From Nocardioides caeni (GTDB lineage: Bacteria; Actinomycetota; Actinomycetes; Propionibacteriales; Nocardioidaceae): a stretch of DNA of 64,000 bases. The stretch's first letter is position 1, and every line of letters begins with the position of its first letter. The notes below the pieces were generated by a model. The model was given only the letters and a program-made list of their open reading frames with translations, was not told the DNA's origin and made no database searches. The position numbers were made by a program, and so were the translations under genes. Positions 24,238 to 33,588 of the stretch are shown piece by piece. The stretch covers positions 53,008 through 117,007 of the forward strand of contig NZ_STGW01000012.1 of the NCBI RefSeq assembly GCF_004912195.1, in the 5' to 3' direction.

Positions 24238-26151
24238 GTGGTTGAGCTGCCCACGGTGGTGGTCGTCGACGACTCCGCTGAGTTGCGGTCGATCGTCGCG
24301 ACGCGCCTGCGCGCGTCGGGGCTCTTCGACGTGGTCGCCGAGGGCGCTGACGGCGGACAGGCGCTTCTGCTGGCCGACCAGCACCAACCGTCCCTGATGC
24401 TCCTCGACACCTCGATGCCCGTCCTCGACGGTCTCGAGTGCCTGCCGCTGGTGCTGGCGGTCTCCCCGGAGACGAAGGTCGTGATCTTCACCGGGTTCGA
24501 GGGGCGCGACCTCGCCGAGCGGGCGCGGCTCCTCGGCGCCGTGGACCTCATCGAGAAGTCGGTGCCGTTGGAGGCCGTCGTCGAGCGTCTCTGGGCGCAC
24601 GTCGGGCACGGCGCCGCCCCTTCCGGCCGGACGCCGCAGCAGCGGGGCGGTCTGCGGGTGGCGGGGGGCGACGATCGCGAGACCGCCCGGGAGCAGGCGG
24701 CCCTCGACGAGCACCTCGAGCGCTATCGCGAGCTCTTCGACCAGGGCGCCATCGGCATGGCGACCATGACCCTCAACGGCACGATCGTGCGCGCCAACCG
24801 GGCGTTGGCCGACATGGTGCAGCGCTCCGGCGCCGAGCCGTTCGACCTCGTCGGGCTCGACTACGGCGTCCTCACCCGGCACCACGGCGACGACCTCGAC
24901 GACGCGCTGACGCGGGTCGCGGAGGACGACGACGTCGTGTCCTTCGAGCACCCGATCGGCAGTGACGGGGAGATCCGCACGGTCCGGGTCACCCTCACCC
25001 CGATCCGTGACTCGAAGGGCGCCGCGCTCTATGTCTTCGCGCAGATCCAGGACGTCTCGGCCGAGATCGAGCTGCGCCGCAGCGAGGAGATCTTCCGCCA
25101 GCTGGTGACCGCGGTGAAGGACTACGCCATCTTCATGCTCGACGTCGACGGGATCGTCGCGAGCTGGAACGCCGGTGCACAGCACATCAAGGGCTACACC
25201 GCCTCGGAGATCGTCGGACAGCACTTCCGGGTGTTCTATCCGGCGGCGGAGCAGGAGGCGCGCCACCCCGAGCACAACCTCGAGGCCGCGTTGCGCGACG
25301 GCGTCCACGCCGAGGAGGGTTGGCGGATCCGGCGCGACGGCAGCATGTTCTGGGCCCGGGTCGTCATCACCGCCGTCCACGACGACGCCGGCCAGCACCG
25401 CGGGTTCGCCAAGATCACTCGTGACCAGACCGAGCAGCGCGCCCACGAGGAGGAGCGTCGCCGTGCCATGGAGCAGCAGGCCCACCTGCTGGCGGTGACG
25501 GCCCACGAGTTGCGGACACCGGCGGCCGTCATCGACGGCGCCGTCGGGCTGCTGCGGGGCGGTGCCCGTCACGACCCGGCCGAGGAGGCGGCCGTCCTCG
25601 ACGCCATGTCGTCGACGGTGCTGCGACTGCAACGCCTCGCCACCGACCTGCGCACGGCGTTCGACGTCCAGGCCCAGGCGCTCGCCCTCGCGCCCGAGCC
25701 CGTGAGCCTGCGCTCGCTGCTGTCAGCGGCTGCCGACCGCGCCCACGCCGCCCACACGGAGGCCCGGATCCAGGTCCGCATCGAGGGGGACGCCGAGCTG
25801 GTCGCCGATGCGGGCCGCGTCGGCCAGGCGCTCGACAACCTGCTCGACAACGCCGCCCGTCACGGCCGCCCACCGATCGTGCTCTCGGGACATCGCACGA
25901 GCGAGGGGGTGCGGATCGTCGTCAGCGACTCCGGGCACGGCGTCGAGCCCCGGCTCGCCAGCCGCCTCTTCGAGCGGTTCGCCCACGCCGGCGCCACCGC
26001 CGGCACGGGCCTCGGTCTCTACCTGGTGCGCGAGATCGCCCGCCTGCACGGCGGCGAGGCGAGCTACGTCCCCGCCGACGAGGACCAGAAGTCAGCTTTC
26101 GTGCTCGAGTTGCCGTCCTCGCCGCAGATCCCCCGCTTCCAGGCGTACTGA
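24238..26151 (+). CDS. hybrid sensor: receiver-PAS-PAS-histidine kinase
   Basis: The 637-residue soluble protein starts with a receiver domain (about 1-125) with acidic pair Asp11/Asp12, phospho-acceptor Asp57 in LLDTSMPVLDG and Lys near 105. Two PAS domains follow (about 155-280 and 285-405; the second with the SWNAGAQHIKGYTASEI pattern of phytochrome-linked PAS), then a HisKA domain with phospho-His423 in AHELRTPAAV and an HATPase with LDNLLDNAARHG, DSGHGV and GTGLGLYLV. No membrane segment is present, so the signal is cytoplasmic, perhaps bound by PAS. The receiver at the N-terminus is typical of proteins that take phosphate from another kinase. The GTG at 24238 has GGGGAGG upstream. No dedicated output regulator is adjacent. 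Confidence 0.9.
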   Translation: MVELPTVVVVDDSAELRSIVATRLRASGLFDVVAEGADGGQALLLADQHQPSLMLLDTSMPVLDGLECLPLVLAVSPETKVVIFTGFEGRDLAERARLLGAVDLIEKSVPLEAVVERLWAHVGHGAAPSGRTPQQRGGLRVAGGDDRETAREQAALDEHLERYRELFDQGAIGMATMTLNGTIVRANRALADMVQRSGAEPFDLVGLDYGVLTRHHGDDLDDALTRVAEDDDVVSFEHPIGSDGEIRTVRVTLTPIRDSKGAALYVFAQIQDVSAEIELRRSEEIFRQLVTAVKDYAIFMLDVDGIVASWNAGAQHIKGYTASEIVGQHFRVFYPAAEQEARHPEHNLEAALRDGVHAEEGWRIRRDGSMFWARVVITAVHDDAGQHRGFAKITRDQTEQRAHEEERRRAMEQQAHLLAVTAHELRTPAAVIDGAVGLLRGGARHDPAEEAAVLDAMSSTVLRLQRLATDLRTAFDVQAQALALAPEPVSLRSLLSAAADRAHAAHTEARIQVRIEGDAELVADAGRVGQALDNLLDNAARHGRPPIVLSGHRTSEGVRIVVSDSGHGVEPRLASRLFERFAHAGATAGTGLGLYLVREIARLHGGEASYVPADEDQKSAFVLELPSSPQIPRFQAY

Positions 26152-26160
26152 TCGGGCGCG

Positions 26161-28284
26161 TCAGGGCACGATCTGCGGCAGCTCCTCGCACAGCGCGCAG
26201 CCGAGCACGGCCCAGGTGACGGGCTCGGCGAAGCGGCCTTCGTCGGCGATCAGCACGCCGAGCGCCGCGGAGGTCTCGTCGTTGAGCCGCACGAGATCGG
26301 CGTCGCCGTCGCCGTCCACGTCGGAGGCCCCGTAGCGGTGCGGCGGCAGACTGCCGCCGAACTCCTCGACGTAGGCGTCCCACTCGGCGGAGGTCCCGGC
26401 CGCGTCCCGTGCGATCACGAGCTCGCCGAACCGGTCGTCCGCGAGGTCGGCCACCCCGATCTGGCCTGCCCGGCCCGCGACGGCGACCAGTTCGTCGACG
26501 TCGTCGCCGTCCACGTCGGCCGCCAGCCAGCTGGACTCGCCCCAGGTGTGGGACAGCACGGGGACGGCGCCGGTGTCGGTGAAGCGGCCGTCGTCACTGC
26601 GGAGCAGGTGGAGCTCGCGGGTCGTCGCGCTGCCGATGTGGAAGATCGCAGCGAGGTCCTCGTCGCCGTCGCAGTCGAAGTCGCCCGCGGTGACGACGTC
26701 CGCGTCGACGTCCGGGCCGTCCCACCACGACGTGAGCTCGCTGAAGGCCTCGCCGTCGGACAGTGCCACCTGGATGTTCGATGCGCCGGGGCGGGTGCCG
26801 TCCATGACGAGGTCGTCGAGTCCGTCGCCGTCGACGTCCGCGAAGACCGGGACGCCGGCCCAGGACGTCTCGTCCTCGGTCTCAGCGACGGTGACCTGCG
26901 TCAGTGAGCCGTCGAGGGCGACGATCCGGAGCACGATCCCGCCCGCGCTGGTCGGCGGCACCTGCCACGCCGTCTCCGTGATCCCGTTGCCGTCGACGTC
27001 GGCGAGCGCCGGTACGCCGATCTCCGCCACCGCCGGTGTCGAGACCTCCAGCCGGCGACCCGTCGAGCGGGCCAGCGCGATCAGGGCGTCGCCGCCGTCG
27101 GACTCCCGCTCGATGACCGTGACGTCGCCGAAGCCGTCGCCGTCGATGTCGCCCTCGATCCGGTCGGGCTGCGCGCCTGGGCTCGAGCTGTCCGACGGGT
27201 TCGGATCACCCTCGTCGTCGGCGAGGAGTCGTGATCCCGCCCAGACGGCCGCCCCGCTGATCGTGAGGACGACGGCGAGGGCCGTGGCGATCAGTGCGGT
27301 GCGCGCCTTCCGCGAGCGACGCCGTCCGGAGCGGGGCAGTGTCGGCGGTGCCACCGGCGGAGGAGCTGTCGGTGCCGCCGCACCGGCCGGGCCTCCGGGG
27401 CCGTACGGCGCAGCGGGGCCGTTCGGCGCACCGGACAGCCGGTGCCGCGGCGCGGCCGCGGCCAGGGCCTCGAGCTCGGTCCGCGCGGCCGTTGCGTCCG
27501 CGGGACGGTCGCCGCGCTGCTTGGCCATCAGTCGCGCCAGGCAGGCGTTGAGCTGGGTGATGAACGGGTCGTCGCCGACGAGCTGGCGGACCGGCGACTG
27601 GGCGTGGGCGATCGCCATCTGCACGTCGGAGCCCGCATAGGGCGGCGCGCCGGTCAGGCAGGTCCAGAGCAGGCAGCCGAGGGAGTAGAGGTCGGTGCTC
27701 GCATCGGCCTGCGCCCCCTGGGTGCGCTCCGGCGCCAGATAGGCCCAGGTGCCCGCGACGGCGCCGGTTGCGGTGAGGCCGGCCGAGTCGCCGCGCGCGA
27801 TCCCGAAGTCGCACAGGTAGGCGTGGACGTCGGGCGTGCCCGCGCCGCGCACCAGCACGTTGGCGGGCTTGACGTCACGGTGGACGACGCCGGCCCGGTG
27901 CGCGTCGCCGAGCGCGCGGGCGACCTGGGCACACAGCGTCAGCGCCTCCTGCGGCGACAGCGGGCCGTGGTCGGCCAGCAGTTGCGCGAGGTCGGGGCCG
28001 TCGACGTACTGCGTGACGATGAAGGGAGTACCGTCGTCGGTGTCGTCGTGGTCGAAGATCGCGATGATGTGGGACGAGTCGAGACCGGCCAGCACCGTCG
28101 CCTCGGCGTGGAAGCGGCTCAGGAAGGCGGGAGCGGCGTCGTGGACGGCGGTGATCATCTTGATCGCAACGGTCCGACCGATCCGCACGTCGGTCGCCGC
28201 GAGGACGACGCCCATCGCGCCACGACCGATCTCACGGTCGATGCGATAGCGACCGACGATCTCACCGGGGCGGGGCATCGCCAT
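26161..28284 (-). CDS. receptor Ser/Thr kinase with FG-GAP/VCBS ectodomain (A)
   Basis: The 707-residue protein has an N-terminal kinase (about 1-275): GRGAMG glycine loop, VAIK lysine, catalytic HRDVKPAN, DFG and APE. A Pro-rich linker precedes one membrane helix (about 332-352). The outer half carries six DxDxDG-type loops (for example DIDGDGFGD, DVDGNGITE, DVDGDGLDD, DFDCDGDED, DVDGDDVDE, DVDGDGDAD) spaced like FG-GAP/VCBS blades, which would form a calcium-bound propeller outside the cell. It is read from the same strand as, and 2 nt after, a close paralogue, so they are one operon. The likely role is sensing an extracellular ligand, perhaps a glycan or calcium-dependent partner; the target substrates are unknown. 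Confidence 0.88.
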   Translation of the reverse strand: MAMPRPGEIVGRYRIDREIGRGAMGVVLAATDVRIGRTVAIKMITAVHDAAPAFLSRFHAEATVLAGLDSSHIIAIFDHDDTDDGTPFIVTQYVDGPDLAQLLADHGPLSPQEALTLCAQVARALGDAHRAGVVHRDVKPANVLVRGAGTPDVHAYLCDFGIARGDSAGLTATGAVAGTWAYLAPERTQGAQADASTDLYSLGCLLWTCLTGAPPYAGSDVQMAIAHAQSPVRQLVGDDPFITQLNACLARLMAKQRGDRPADATAARTELEALAAAAPRHRLSGAPNGPAAPYGPGGPAGAAAPTAPPPVAPPTLPRSGRRRSRKARTALIATALAVVLTISGAAVWAGSRLLADDEGDPNPSDSSSPGAQPDRIEGDIDGDGFGDVTVIERESDGGDALIALARSTGRRLEVSTPAVAEIGVPALADVDGNGITETAWQVPPTSAGGIVLRIVALDGSLTQVTVAETEDETSWAGVPVFADVDGDGLDDLVMDGTRPGASNIQVALSDGEAFSELTSWWDGPDVDADVVTAGDFDCDGDEDLAAIFHIGSATTRELHLLRSDDGRFTDTGAVPVLSHTWGESSWLAADVDGDDVDELVAVAGRAGQIGVADLADDRFGELVIARDAAGTSAEWDAYVEEFGGSLPPHRYGASDVDGDGDADLVRLNDETSAALGVLIADEGRFAEPVTWAVLGCALCEELPQIVP

Positions 28285-28286
28285 GC

Positions 28287-30536
28287 TCAGCGTCCTCCCG
28301 TGCTCGACACCAGCTGGAAGGTGTCGCTGCAGCGCTCGCCGCCTGAGCCCTCCTCGCTACAGGGCAGCGTGGCCCAGACCGTCGGGCCGCTCAACGTGCC
28401 GTCCTCGGCGCGGTAGACCTCGACCGCCATCGCGTCGTCGCCCTCGGGCCGCAGGAACACCACGTCGTCGTCGCCGTCGCCGTCGAGGTCGGAGACCTCC
28501 CACAGGTCGGGCCGCAGGTAGTAGGCCTCGTAGCCGGTCGACCGGAAGCGCCAGTCGGCTGCCTGGTCGGCGGGCGCCTCCCAGACCGGCTCGGCGACCG
28601 CAGCCGTGCCCTCGGCGTCGAACCGGGAGGCGGCCAGGCCCCGCTGTCCGGCATAGATGAGCTCCTCGGGGCCGTCGCCGTCGAGATCGGCGCTGACCTG
28701 GTGGTTGGCGGCGAATCCCTGCCGGCGGTGCTTGACCTCGGGGCCGACCAGCTCGAAGGAATCCGTGGTCGAGCGGAGCGCCTGGAGACGGTAGGTGAAG
28801 CGGAAGTCGGGGGTGAAGGTGGCGAGGTCGACCGCGAGATCCTCGAAGCCGTCGCCGTCGAGGTCGACGAGGTGCGGGAAGTAGTTGCCGTCGAAGACGG
28901 GCCCCTCCAGCCACGTCGTCGGGTCCTCGAAGCCGCCGTCGCCGGCGAGGGCGACGTCGATGACGGCAGGTTGGCCGTCGATCGGCACCTCGTTGACGAA
29001 GGCGAGGTCGTCGCGTCCGTCGTGGTCGAAGTCGGCCACGAGCGGGGTGTCGCCGTTGGTCCAGTCCGCCAGCGGCCACGCGGCCTCCCACGGCTCACCC
29101 TCGGCCGGGAGGACGTCGATGTGCACCGTGGCGTCGGCGACGCTCGACCAGATCTCGTCGTGGCGACCGTCGCCGTCGACGTCGCCGAGCACCAACCGTC
29201 CCTGACCCTCCGTCCACACGGCGGGAGCGGTCACTGTGGACTCCGCCGCGTCGAGGGAGACGCCGTCGGAGGTCAGCGTCCACCGCACGGCCGGCTGCAG
29301 CTCGGGCGTGAGTCGCAGCACGGTCAGGTCGCCGAGACCGTCGCCATCGAGGTCGCCGGCCGTCGGCGGCAGAGCCGACCCGGTGGTGGTCGGACGGTCG
29401 CCGGTCGCCGCGGTGTCCTCGTCCGAGCTGTCGGGGTCGTCGTGGAGAGCGAGGGCGATCCCGACGCCGGCGACGACCACGGCCAGGGTCACCACGCCGG
29501 CTATCAGCACCGTGCGTGAGCGCCTCCTCGGCGTCGGTGACGCCGGCGGGGCCGGGCTGCCCGGTGGAATGGTCGGGGCGAGGGATGCGGGAGGCGCCGT
29601 CGGACGGGGACCCAGGGGTGCGACGGCAGGCCGTTCGACGGTCGGAGTGCGCGACGGCGCGGTCGGCACCTCGGGACCAGTGCTGCTGGTGCTGCCGGCG
29701 AGCCGTTCGAGCTCGTCCCGCACCGACCGGGCATCCGCCGGCCGATCGGCGGGGTCCTTCGCCAGCAGCCGCCGGAGCAGCGCATTGATCCCCGTGGTTC
29801 GGTCGTCGCGGGCTCCGTGCTGGTCCGCGACCGGCAGCTGCGGGATCGGTGCCTGCGCGTGGGCGATGGCGACCTCCGCCTCCACGCCGGGATACGGCGG
29901 CAGGCCGGTCAGGCACGACCAGAGCACGCAGCCGAGGGCATAGAGGTCGCTGGCCGGTGTCGCCGGAGCCCCGTCGGCCCGCTCGGGCGCCAGCGTCGAC
30001 CAGCTCCCGAGCACCACCCCGGCGCCGGTGCGGCGCGGTCGGTGGGCGGCGCGGGCGATGCCGAAGTCGCACAGGTAGGCGTGCTGGTCGGCGGTCCCGG
30101 GGGAGCGCACCAGCACGTTCGCGAGCTTCACGTCGCGGTGCAGCACGCCGTGCCGGTGGGCCTCGTCGAGACCGCGCGCCACCTGGCCGCACAGGCGCAG
30201 GGCATCGACCACGGCCAGTGGCCCGTGGGCGCGCAGGTGCGTGCCGAGGTCCGGCCCGTCGACGTACTGCATGACGAGGTGGGGGACCTCGCCGTGCACG
30301 TCGTGGTCGATGATCCGCACCACGTGCGGGGAGTCGAGCCGTGCCAGGATCGCGGCCTCGTCGTCGAAGCGGTGCAGGAACTCCGGGTCGTCGAGGGCCA
30401 GGGTGAGCACCTTCAGGGCGACGGTGCGATCGAGGCGGGTGTCGGTGGCCGCGAACACCACGCCCATCCCGCCGCGCCCGATCTCGCGGTCGATGCGAAA
30501 GCGTCCGATCTGGTCGCCGACCTCCGGCACGCGCAT
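28287..30536 (-). CDS. receptor Ser/Thr kinase with FG-GAP/VCBS ectodomain (B)
   Basis: The 749-residue protein matches its downstream neighbour in order: kinase (GRGGMG, VALK, catalytic HRDVKLAN, DFG, APE), Pro-rich linker, one membrane helix (about 345-366) and six calcium-type loops (DLDGDGLGD, DVDGDGRHD, DFDHDGRDD, DLDGDGFED, DLDGDGPEE, DLDGDGDDD). The usual proline of the HRDxKPxN loop is leucine here. The ectodomain is longer than that of protein A. It is the promoter-proximal gene of the pair. Tandem duplication followed by divergence of the outer part suggests that the two read different ligands. Confidence 0.88.
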   Translation of the reverse strand: MRVPEVGDQIGRFRIDREIGRGGMGVVFAATDTRLDRTVALKVLTLALDDPEFLHRFDDEAAILARLDSPHVVRIIDHDVHGEVPHLVMQYVDGPDLGTHLRAHGPLAVVDALRLCGQVARGLDEAHRHGVLHRDVKLANVLVRSPGTADQHAYLCDFGIARAAHRPRRTGAGVVLGSWSTLAPERADGAPATPASDLYALGCVLWSCLTGLPPYPGVEAEVAIAHAQAPIPQLPVADQHGARDDRTTGINALLRRLLAKDPADRPADARSVRDELERLAGSTSSTGPEVPTAPSRTPTVERPAVAPLGPRPTAPPASLAPTIPPGSPAPPASPTPRRRSRTVLIAGVVTLAVVVAGVGIALALHDDPDSSDEDTAATGDRPTTTGSALPPTAGDLDGDGLGDLTVLRLTPELQPAVRWTLTSDGVSLDAAESTVTAPAVWTEGQGRLVLGDVDGDGRHDEIWSSVADATVHIDVLPAEGEPWEAAWPLADWTNGDTPLVADFDHDGRDDLAFVNEVPIDGQPAVIDVALAGDGGFEDPTTWLEGPVFDGNYFPHLVDLDGDGFEDLAVDLATFTPDFRFTYRLQALRSTTDSFELVGPEVKHRRQGFAANHQVSADLDGDGPEELIYAGQRGLAASRFDAEGTAAVAEPVWEAPADQAADWRFRSTGYEAYYLRPDLWEVSDLDGDGDDDVVFLRPEGDDAMAVEVYRAEDGTLSGPTVWATLPCSEEGSGGERCSDTFQLVSSTGGR

Positions 30537-30588
30537 GTGGGACCACCCCCGAGTCTGGTCGTCGTGTCGGGCGACAGTCTGCCGGATG

Positions 30589-31231
30589 TCAGCCGGGTGC
30601 GGGCAGCCGCCGTCGTGCCGCGTCGTCCCACCCGAGCCCCGGCTCGTCCGCGGAGATGCCGGCGTCGTCCACGCGCAGCAGCACGGTCGTCAACCGCCCC
30701 TCATCCCTGCTGTAGGACGAGCGGAGCACCTCGAGGTCGAGCGGCTCGGCGGAGCGGGTGGCGTCGACCGCGGCCGCGACGACGGGCCACCAGTCGGGTC
30801 CGTGGGTGGCATGGGTGAACGACGAGCTCGGCGCGTCGCTCTCGGCGTGCCCCGCCAGGGTGATCTCGAGGTGCGCCGTCGCGGGCACTGACGAGCAGCC
30901 CGCCGATCTCCTGGGGACTCGGGTCGTCGTCCGGAAGCGTGGTGGAGTCGCCCTGCTCGACCGTGAGCCCGTCGGCAATCTCGACGCGGACCTGCCAGGG
31001 GGTGAGCCCGGCGTCGTCCGCGGTCGAGCCGCTGCGCTCGATCACCCCGGCGATCTCCTCCGCCGTCGCGTCGGCTCGCATCGTGACGGTGAAGTCGTTG
31101 TGCACCCCGACGTCGAGTCCGTTGCGTTGCTCCACCTCGACGCTGCCCACACCCGCCAGCGCGGAGAGCGCGAGCAACAGGACGGTCCGCGGGGCCCGAG
31201 TGGCCACGCGCGATCCCTCGGACCTGCTCAC
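30589..31231 (-). pseudogene. frameshifted gene for an exported protein
   Basis: The first ~115 codons (from the GTG at 31229-31231) encode a signal-like segment and then a sensible soluble sequence ending GGLLVSA. Coding quality then switches to another frame at the GGG run 30883-30885 and continues as ATAHLEITLAG... to a stop at 30589-30591. Removing one base of that run restores a continuous protein of about 213 residues. The unshifted frame continues as Arg-rich shadow sequence. The GTG overlaps the stop of the TetR fragment (GTGA), so this was the second gene of a two-gene operon. The family is not recognised. A sequencing error is the alternative. Confidence 0.6.
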
Positions 31232-31509
31232 TGAGCCGACAGGCCAGCGACGGTCCGTGCGGTCGCACGGAAGCTGGCGGCGACGTCACCGCCGTCGAGG
31301 TAGCTGCCGACGAGCATCGCGTCCCGCAGCAGCACCAGGCCGGCAGCGGTCGCGCCCGGATCGGGGGAGCCCGCCGCGGTCGCCAGGGCGGTGAGCGTCT
31401 CGCGGAACCAGTCCCGGTGGCGCCGTACGACGGCGCGCACGGGACCGTCGGCGTCGGGGAACTCGGCGCTCGCGTTGATGAACGGGCAGCCGCGGGTGTG
31501 CAGGCGAGT
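31228..31509 (-). pseudogene. C-terminal remnant of a TetR-family regulator
   Basis: About 93 codons match the C-terminal ligand/dimer domain of TetR regulators: TRGCPFINASAEFPDADGPVR and the following helices to TARTVAGLSAQ. The N-terminal helix-turn-helix is absent, because the DNA beyond about 31510 codes on the other strand for an alpha/beta hydrolase. No frame contains a TetR helix-turn-helix nearby. The remnant stays open and is overlapped by the next pseudogene (GTGA), but without a DNA-binding domain it cannot be a regulator. Confidence 0.65.
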
Positions 31510-31524
31510 GGCGTCCTCGGCCAC

Positions 31525-32214
31525 CCCGCCGACGAGACGGACGTCGCTGCCGCCCACGCCAACGCGGCCTCGCTCGCCGGCACCTCGGTGCGCGACGTCG
31601 CCGACCACGTGCAGGAGGTCATCGAGCTCCTGGACCGCAAGCCGATCGTGATCGGCCACTCCTTCGGCGGTCTGCTCGTCCAGATCATCGCGGGCCGCGG
31701 TCTCGCCGCCGGCACCGTCGCCATCGACCCGGCGCCGAGCCAGGGCGTGCTGCCGCTGCCCTACTCCTCGCTCAAGGGCGCCTTCCCCGTCCTGGGCAAC
31801 CCCCTGAACTACGGCCGCACGGTCACCCTGACCTTCGACGAGTTCCGCTTTGGCTTCGCCAACGCGGTCTCCGAGGAGGAGGCCCGCGAGCTCTACAGCA
31901 CCTTCCACACGCCGGCGCCGGGCCGCCCGCTGTTCCAGGCAGCGACCGCGAACTTCAACCCGTGGGCGAGGACGAAGGCGGCGAAGAAGGGCGCCGACCG
32001 CGGCCCACTCCTGGTCGTGACCGGCGAGAACGACAACATCGTGCCGTTCGCGATGGCCAACGCCGCGTTCAAGAAGCAGCGGAAGAACCAGCACCACGCC
32101 ACCGAGATCGTCGAGATCGCCGGGGTCGGCCACTCGCTGGTCATCGACAGCCACTGGCGCGAGGTCGCCGACGCCGCACTGGACTTCCTGTCCCGCAACG
32201 GACTCGGCGCCTGA
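31525..32214 (+). pseudogene. N-terminally truncated alpha/beta hydrolase
   Basis: The region codes for about 229 residues of an alpha/beta-hydrolase of the lysophospholipase-like group. Nucleophile elbow GHSFGG, acid TGENDNIVP and base GVGHSL are all present, but the first ~70 residues with the oxyanion-hole HG motif are missing. Upstream DNA is the TetR remnant on the opposite strand. An ATG in frame at 31417 lies within that antisense region and would add an unrelated N-terminus. The junction with the TetR fragment at about 31500-31530 looks like a deletion that removed both gene starts. Confidence 0.65.
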
Positions 32215-32232
32215 GGTCCCAGCCGCCCGGAA

Positions 32233-32238
32233 TAGGAT
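32233..32238 (+). promoter_or_regulatory. leaderless promoter -10 box of purD
   Basis: TAGGAT is 8 nt before the purD GTG. The following ATCGACCCCCGTGA is repeated exactly in front of purB. Confidence 0.6.
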
Positions 32239-32246
32239 CGACCCCC

Positions 32247-33545
32247 GTGAAGACCCTCGTGATCGGCACCGGTGGACGCGAGCACGCGCTCGCCCTGGCA
32301 CTCTCCCGCGACCCCTCGGTCAGCGAGGTGCACGCCGCGCCGGGCAACCCCGGCATCGGTGCGTTCGCGACGCTGCACGACGTCGACGCGATGGACGGGG
32401 CCGCGGTCGCCGACCTCGCGGCGCGACTCGAGGCCGACCTCGTCGTGGTCGGGCCGGAGGCGCCGCTCGTCGCAGGCGTCGCGGACGCTGTGCGGGAGCA
32501 GGGCATCGCGGTCTTCGGTCCCTCGAAGCCGGCCGCGCTGCTCGAGGGCTCGAAGGCCTTCTCGAAGGAGGTCATGGCGGCGGCGGGCGTGCCGACCGCC
32601 GGGTCCCGCACCTGCACCAACGCTGACGAGGTCGCCGCCGCGCTCGACGAGTTCGGGGCGCCGTACGTCGTGAAGGACGACGCGCTCGCCGCCGGCAAGG
32701 GCGTCGTGGTGACCAACGACCGGGACGAGGCGCTGGCCCACGCCGCCGCCTGCGACCGGGTCGTGATCGAGGAGTTCCTCGACGGGCCCGAGGTCTCGCT
32801 CTTCGCCGTCTGCGACGGGACGACGGCCCATCCGCTGCAGCCCGCCCAGGACTTCAAGCGGATCTTCGACGGCGGCCGCGGTCCCAACACCGGCGGCATG
32901 GGCTCCTACTCGCCGCTGCCGTGGGCGCCCGCCGACCTCGCGTCCGTGGTCATGGAGCAGGTCGTGCAGCCCACCCTCGACGAGATGGGCCGCCGCGGCG
33001 CACCGTTCGTCGGTTGTCTCTACGTCGGTCTCGCGCTGACCGCGGCCGGTCCGCGGGTCATCGAGTTCAACTGCCGCTTCGGCGACCCGGACATCCAGCC
33101 GGTGCTCGCCCTGCTCGAGTCTCCGCTCGGCGAGCTGCTCCTCGCTGCCGCGCAGGGACGGATCGCCGAGGTGGAGGCCCCCCGCTTCCGTGACGCCGCC
33201 TCCGTGACCGTCGTCCTCGCCTCCGCCGGCTATCCCGAGTCGTCCTCGAAGGACGACGTCATCACCGGCGTCGGCGCGGCCAACGGCGTCGCCGACGTCG
33301 ACGTCATCCACGCCGGCACCGCACTCGTCGATGCGCCCGAGCCCGGCGACCCCGGCCATCGCCACCTCGTCACCGCCGGCGGCCGCGTCCTCGCCGTCCG
33401 TGCCGTCGGCTACGACGTCGCCGACGCGCGCGCCCGGGCCTATGCCGCCGCGGACCTGATCTCCTTCGACGGCCTGCAGCGGCGCTCCGACATCGCCGCC
33501 GAGCCGCTGGGCGTGGTCGAGGGAGCCTCGATCGTCGAGGGCTGA
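32247..33545 (+). CDS. purD: phosphoribosylamine-glycine ligase
   Basis: The 432-residue ATP-grasp enzyme makes glycinamide ribonucleotide, the second step of purine synthesis. It begins VIGTGGREHALALAL, has the ATP-grasp VVKDDALAAGKGVVV, the RGPNTGGMGSYSP signature and the metal-binding EFNCRFGDPD. The last motif is more often FGDPE, a conservative change. The GTG start lies 8 nt after a TAGGAT box without a Shine-Dalgarno. purB follows 43 bp downstream with its own similar promoter. Confidence 0.96.
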   Translation: MKTLVIGTGGREHALALALSRDPSVSEVHAAPGNPGIGAFATLHDVDAMDGAAVADLAARLEADLVVVGPEAPLVAGVADAVREQGIAVFGPSKPAALLEGSKAFSKEVMAAAGVPTAGSRTCTNADEVAAALDEFGAPYVVKDDALAAGKGVVVTNDRDEALAHAAACDRVVIEEFLDGPEVSLFAVCDGTTAHPLQPAQDFKRIFDGGRGPNTGGMGSYSPLPWAPADLASVVMEQVVQPTLDEMGRRGAPFVGCLYVGLALTAAGPRVIEFNCRFGDPDIQPVLALLESPLGELLLAAAQGRIAEVEAPRFRDAASVTVVLASAGYPESSSKDDVITGVGAANGVADVDVIHAGTALVDAPEPGDPGHRHLVTAGGRVLAVRAVGYDVADARARAYAAADLISFDGLQRRSDIAAEPLGVVEGASIVEG

Positions 33546-33574
33546 GCCCGCTGCTCCGCACGACGCGGGCATGG

Positions 33575-33580
33575 GAGAAT
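33575..33580 (+). promoter_or_regulatory. possible leaderless promoter -10 box of purB
   Basis: GAGAAT ends 8 nt before the GTG at 33589 in the same setting as the purD TAGGAT box. The first base is not T, so it is a weaker match, but 14 bp around the start are identical to purD. Confidence 0.4.
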
Positions 33581-33588
33581 CGACCCCC

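Noticed and set aside
31417..32214. Intact 265-residue hydrolase from the ATG at 31417
   Set aside because: The first ~36 residues are antisense to conserved TetR sequence and do not resemble a hydrolase N-terminus.
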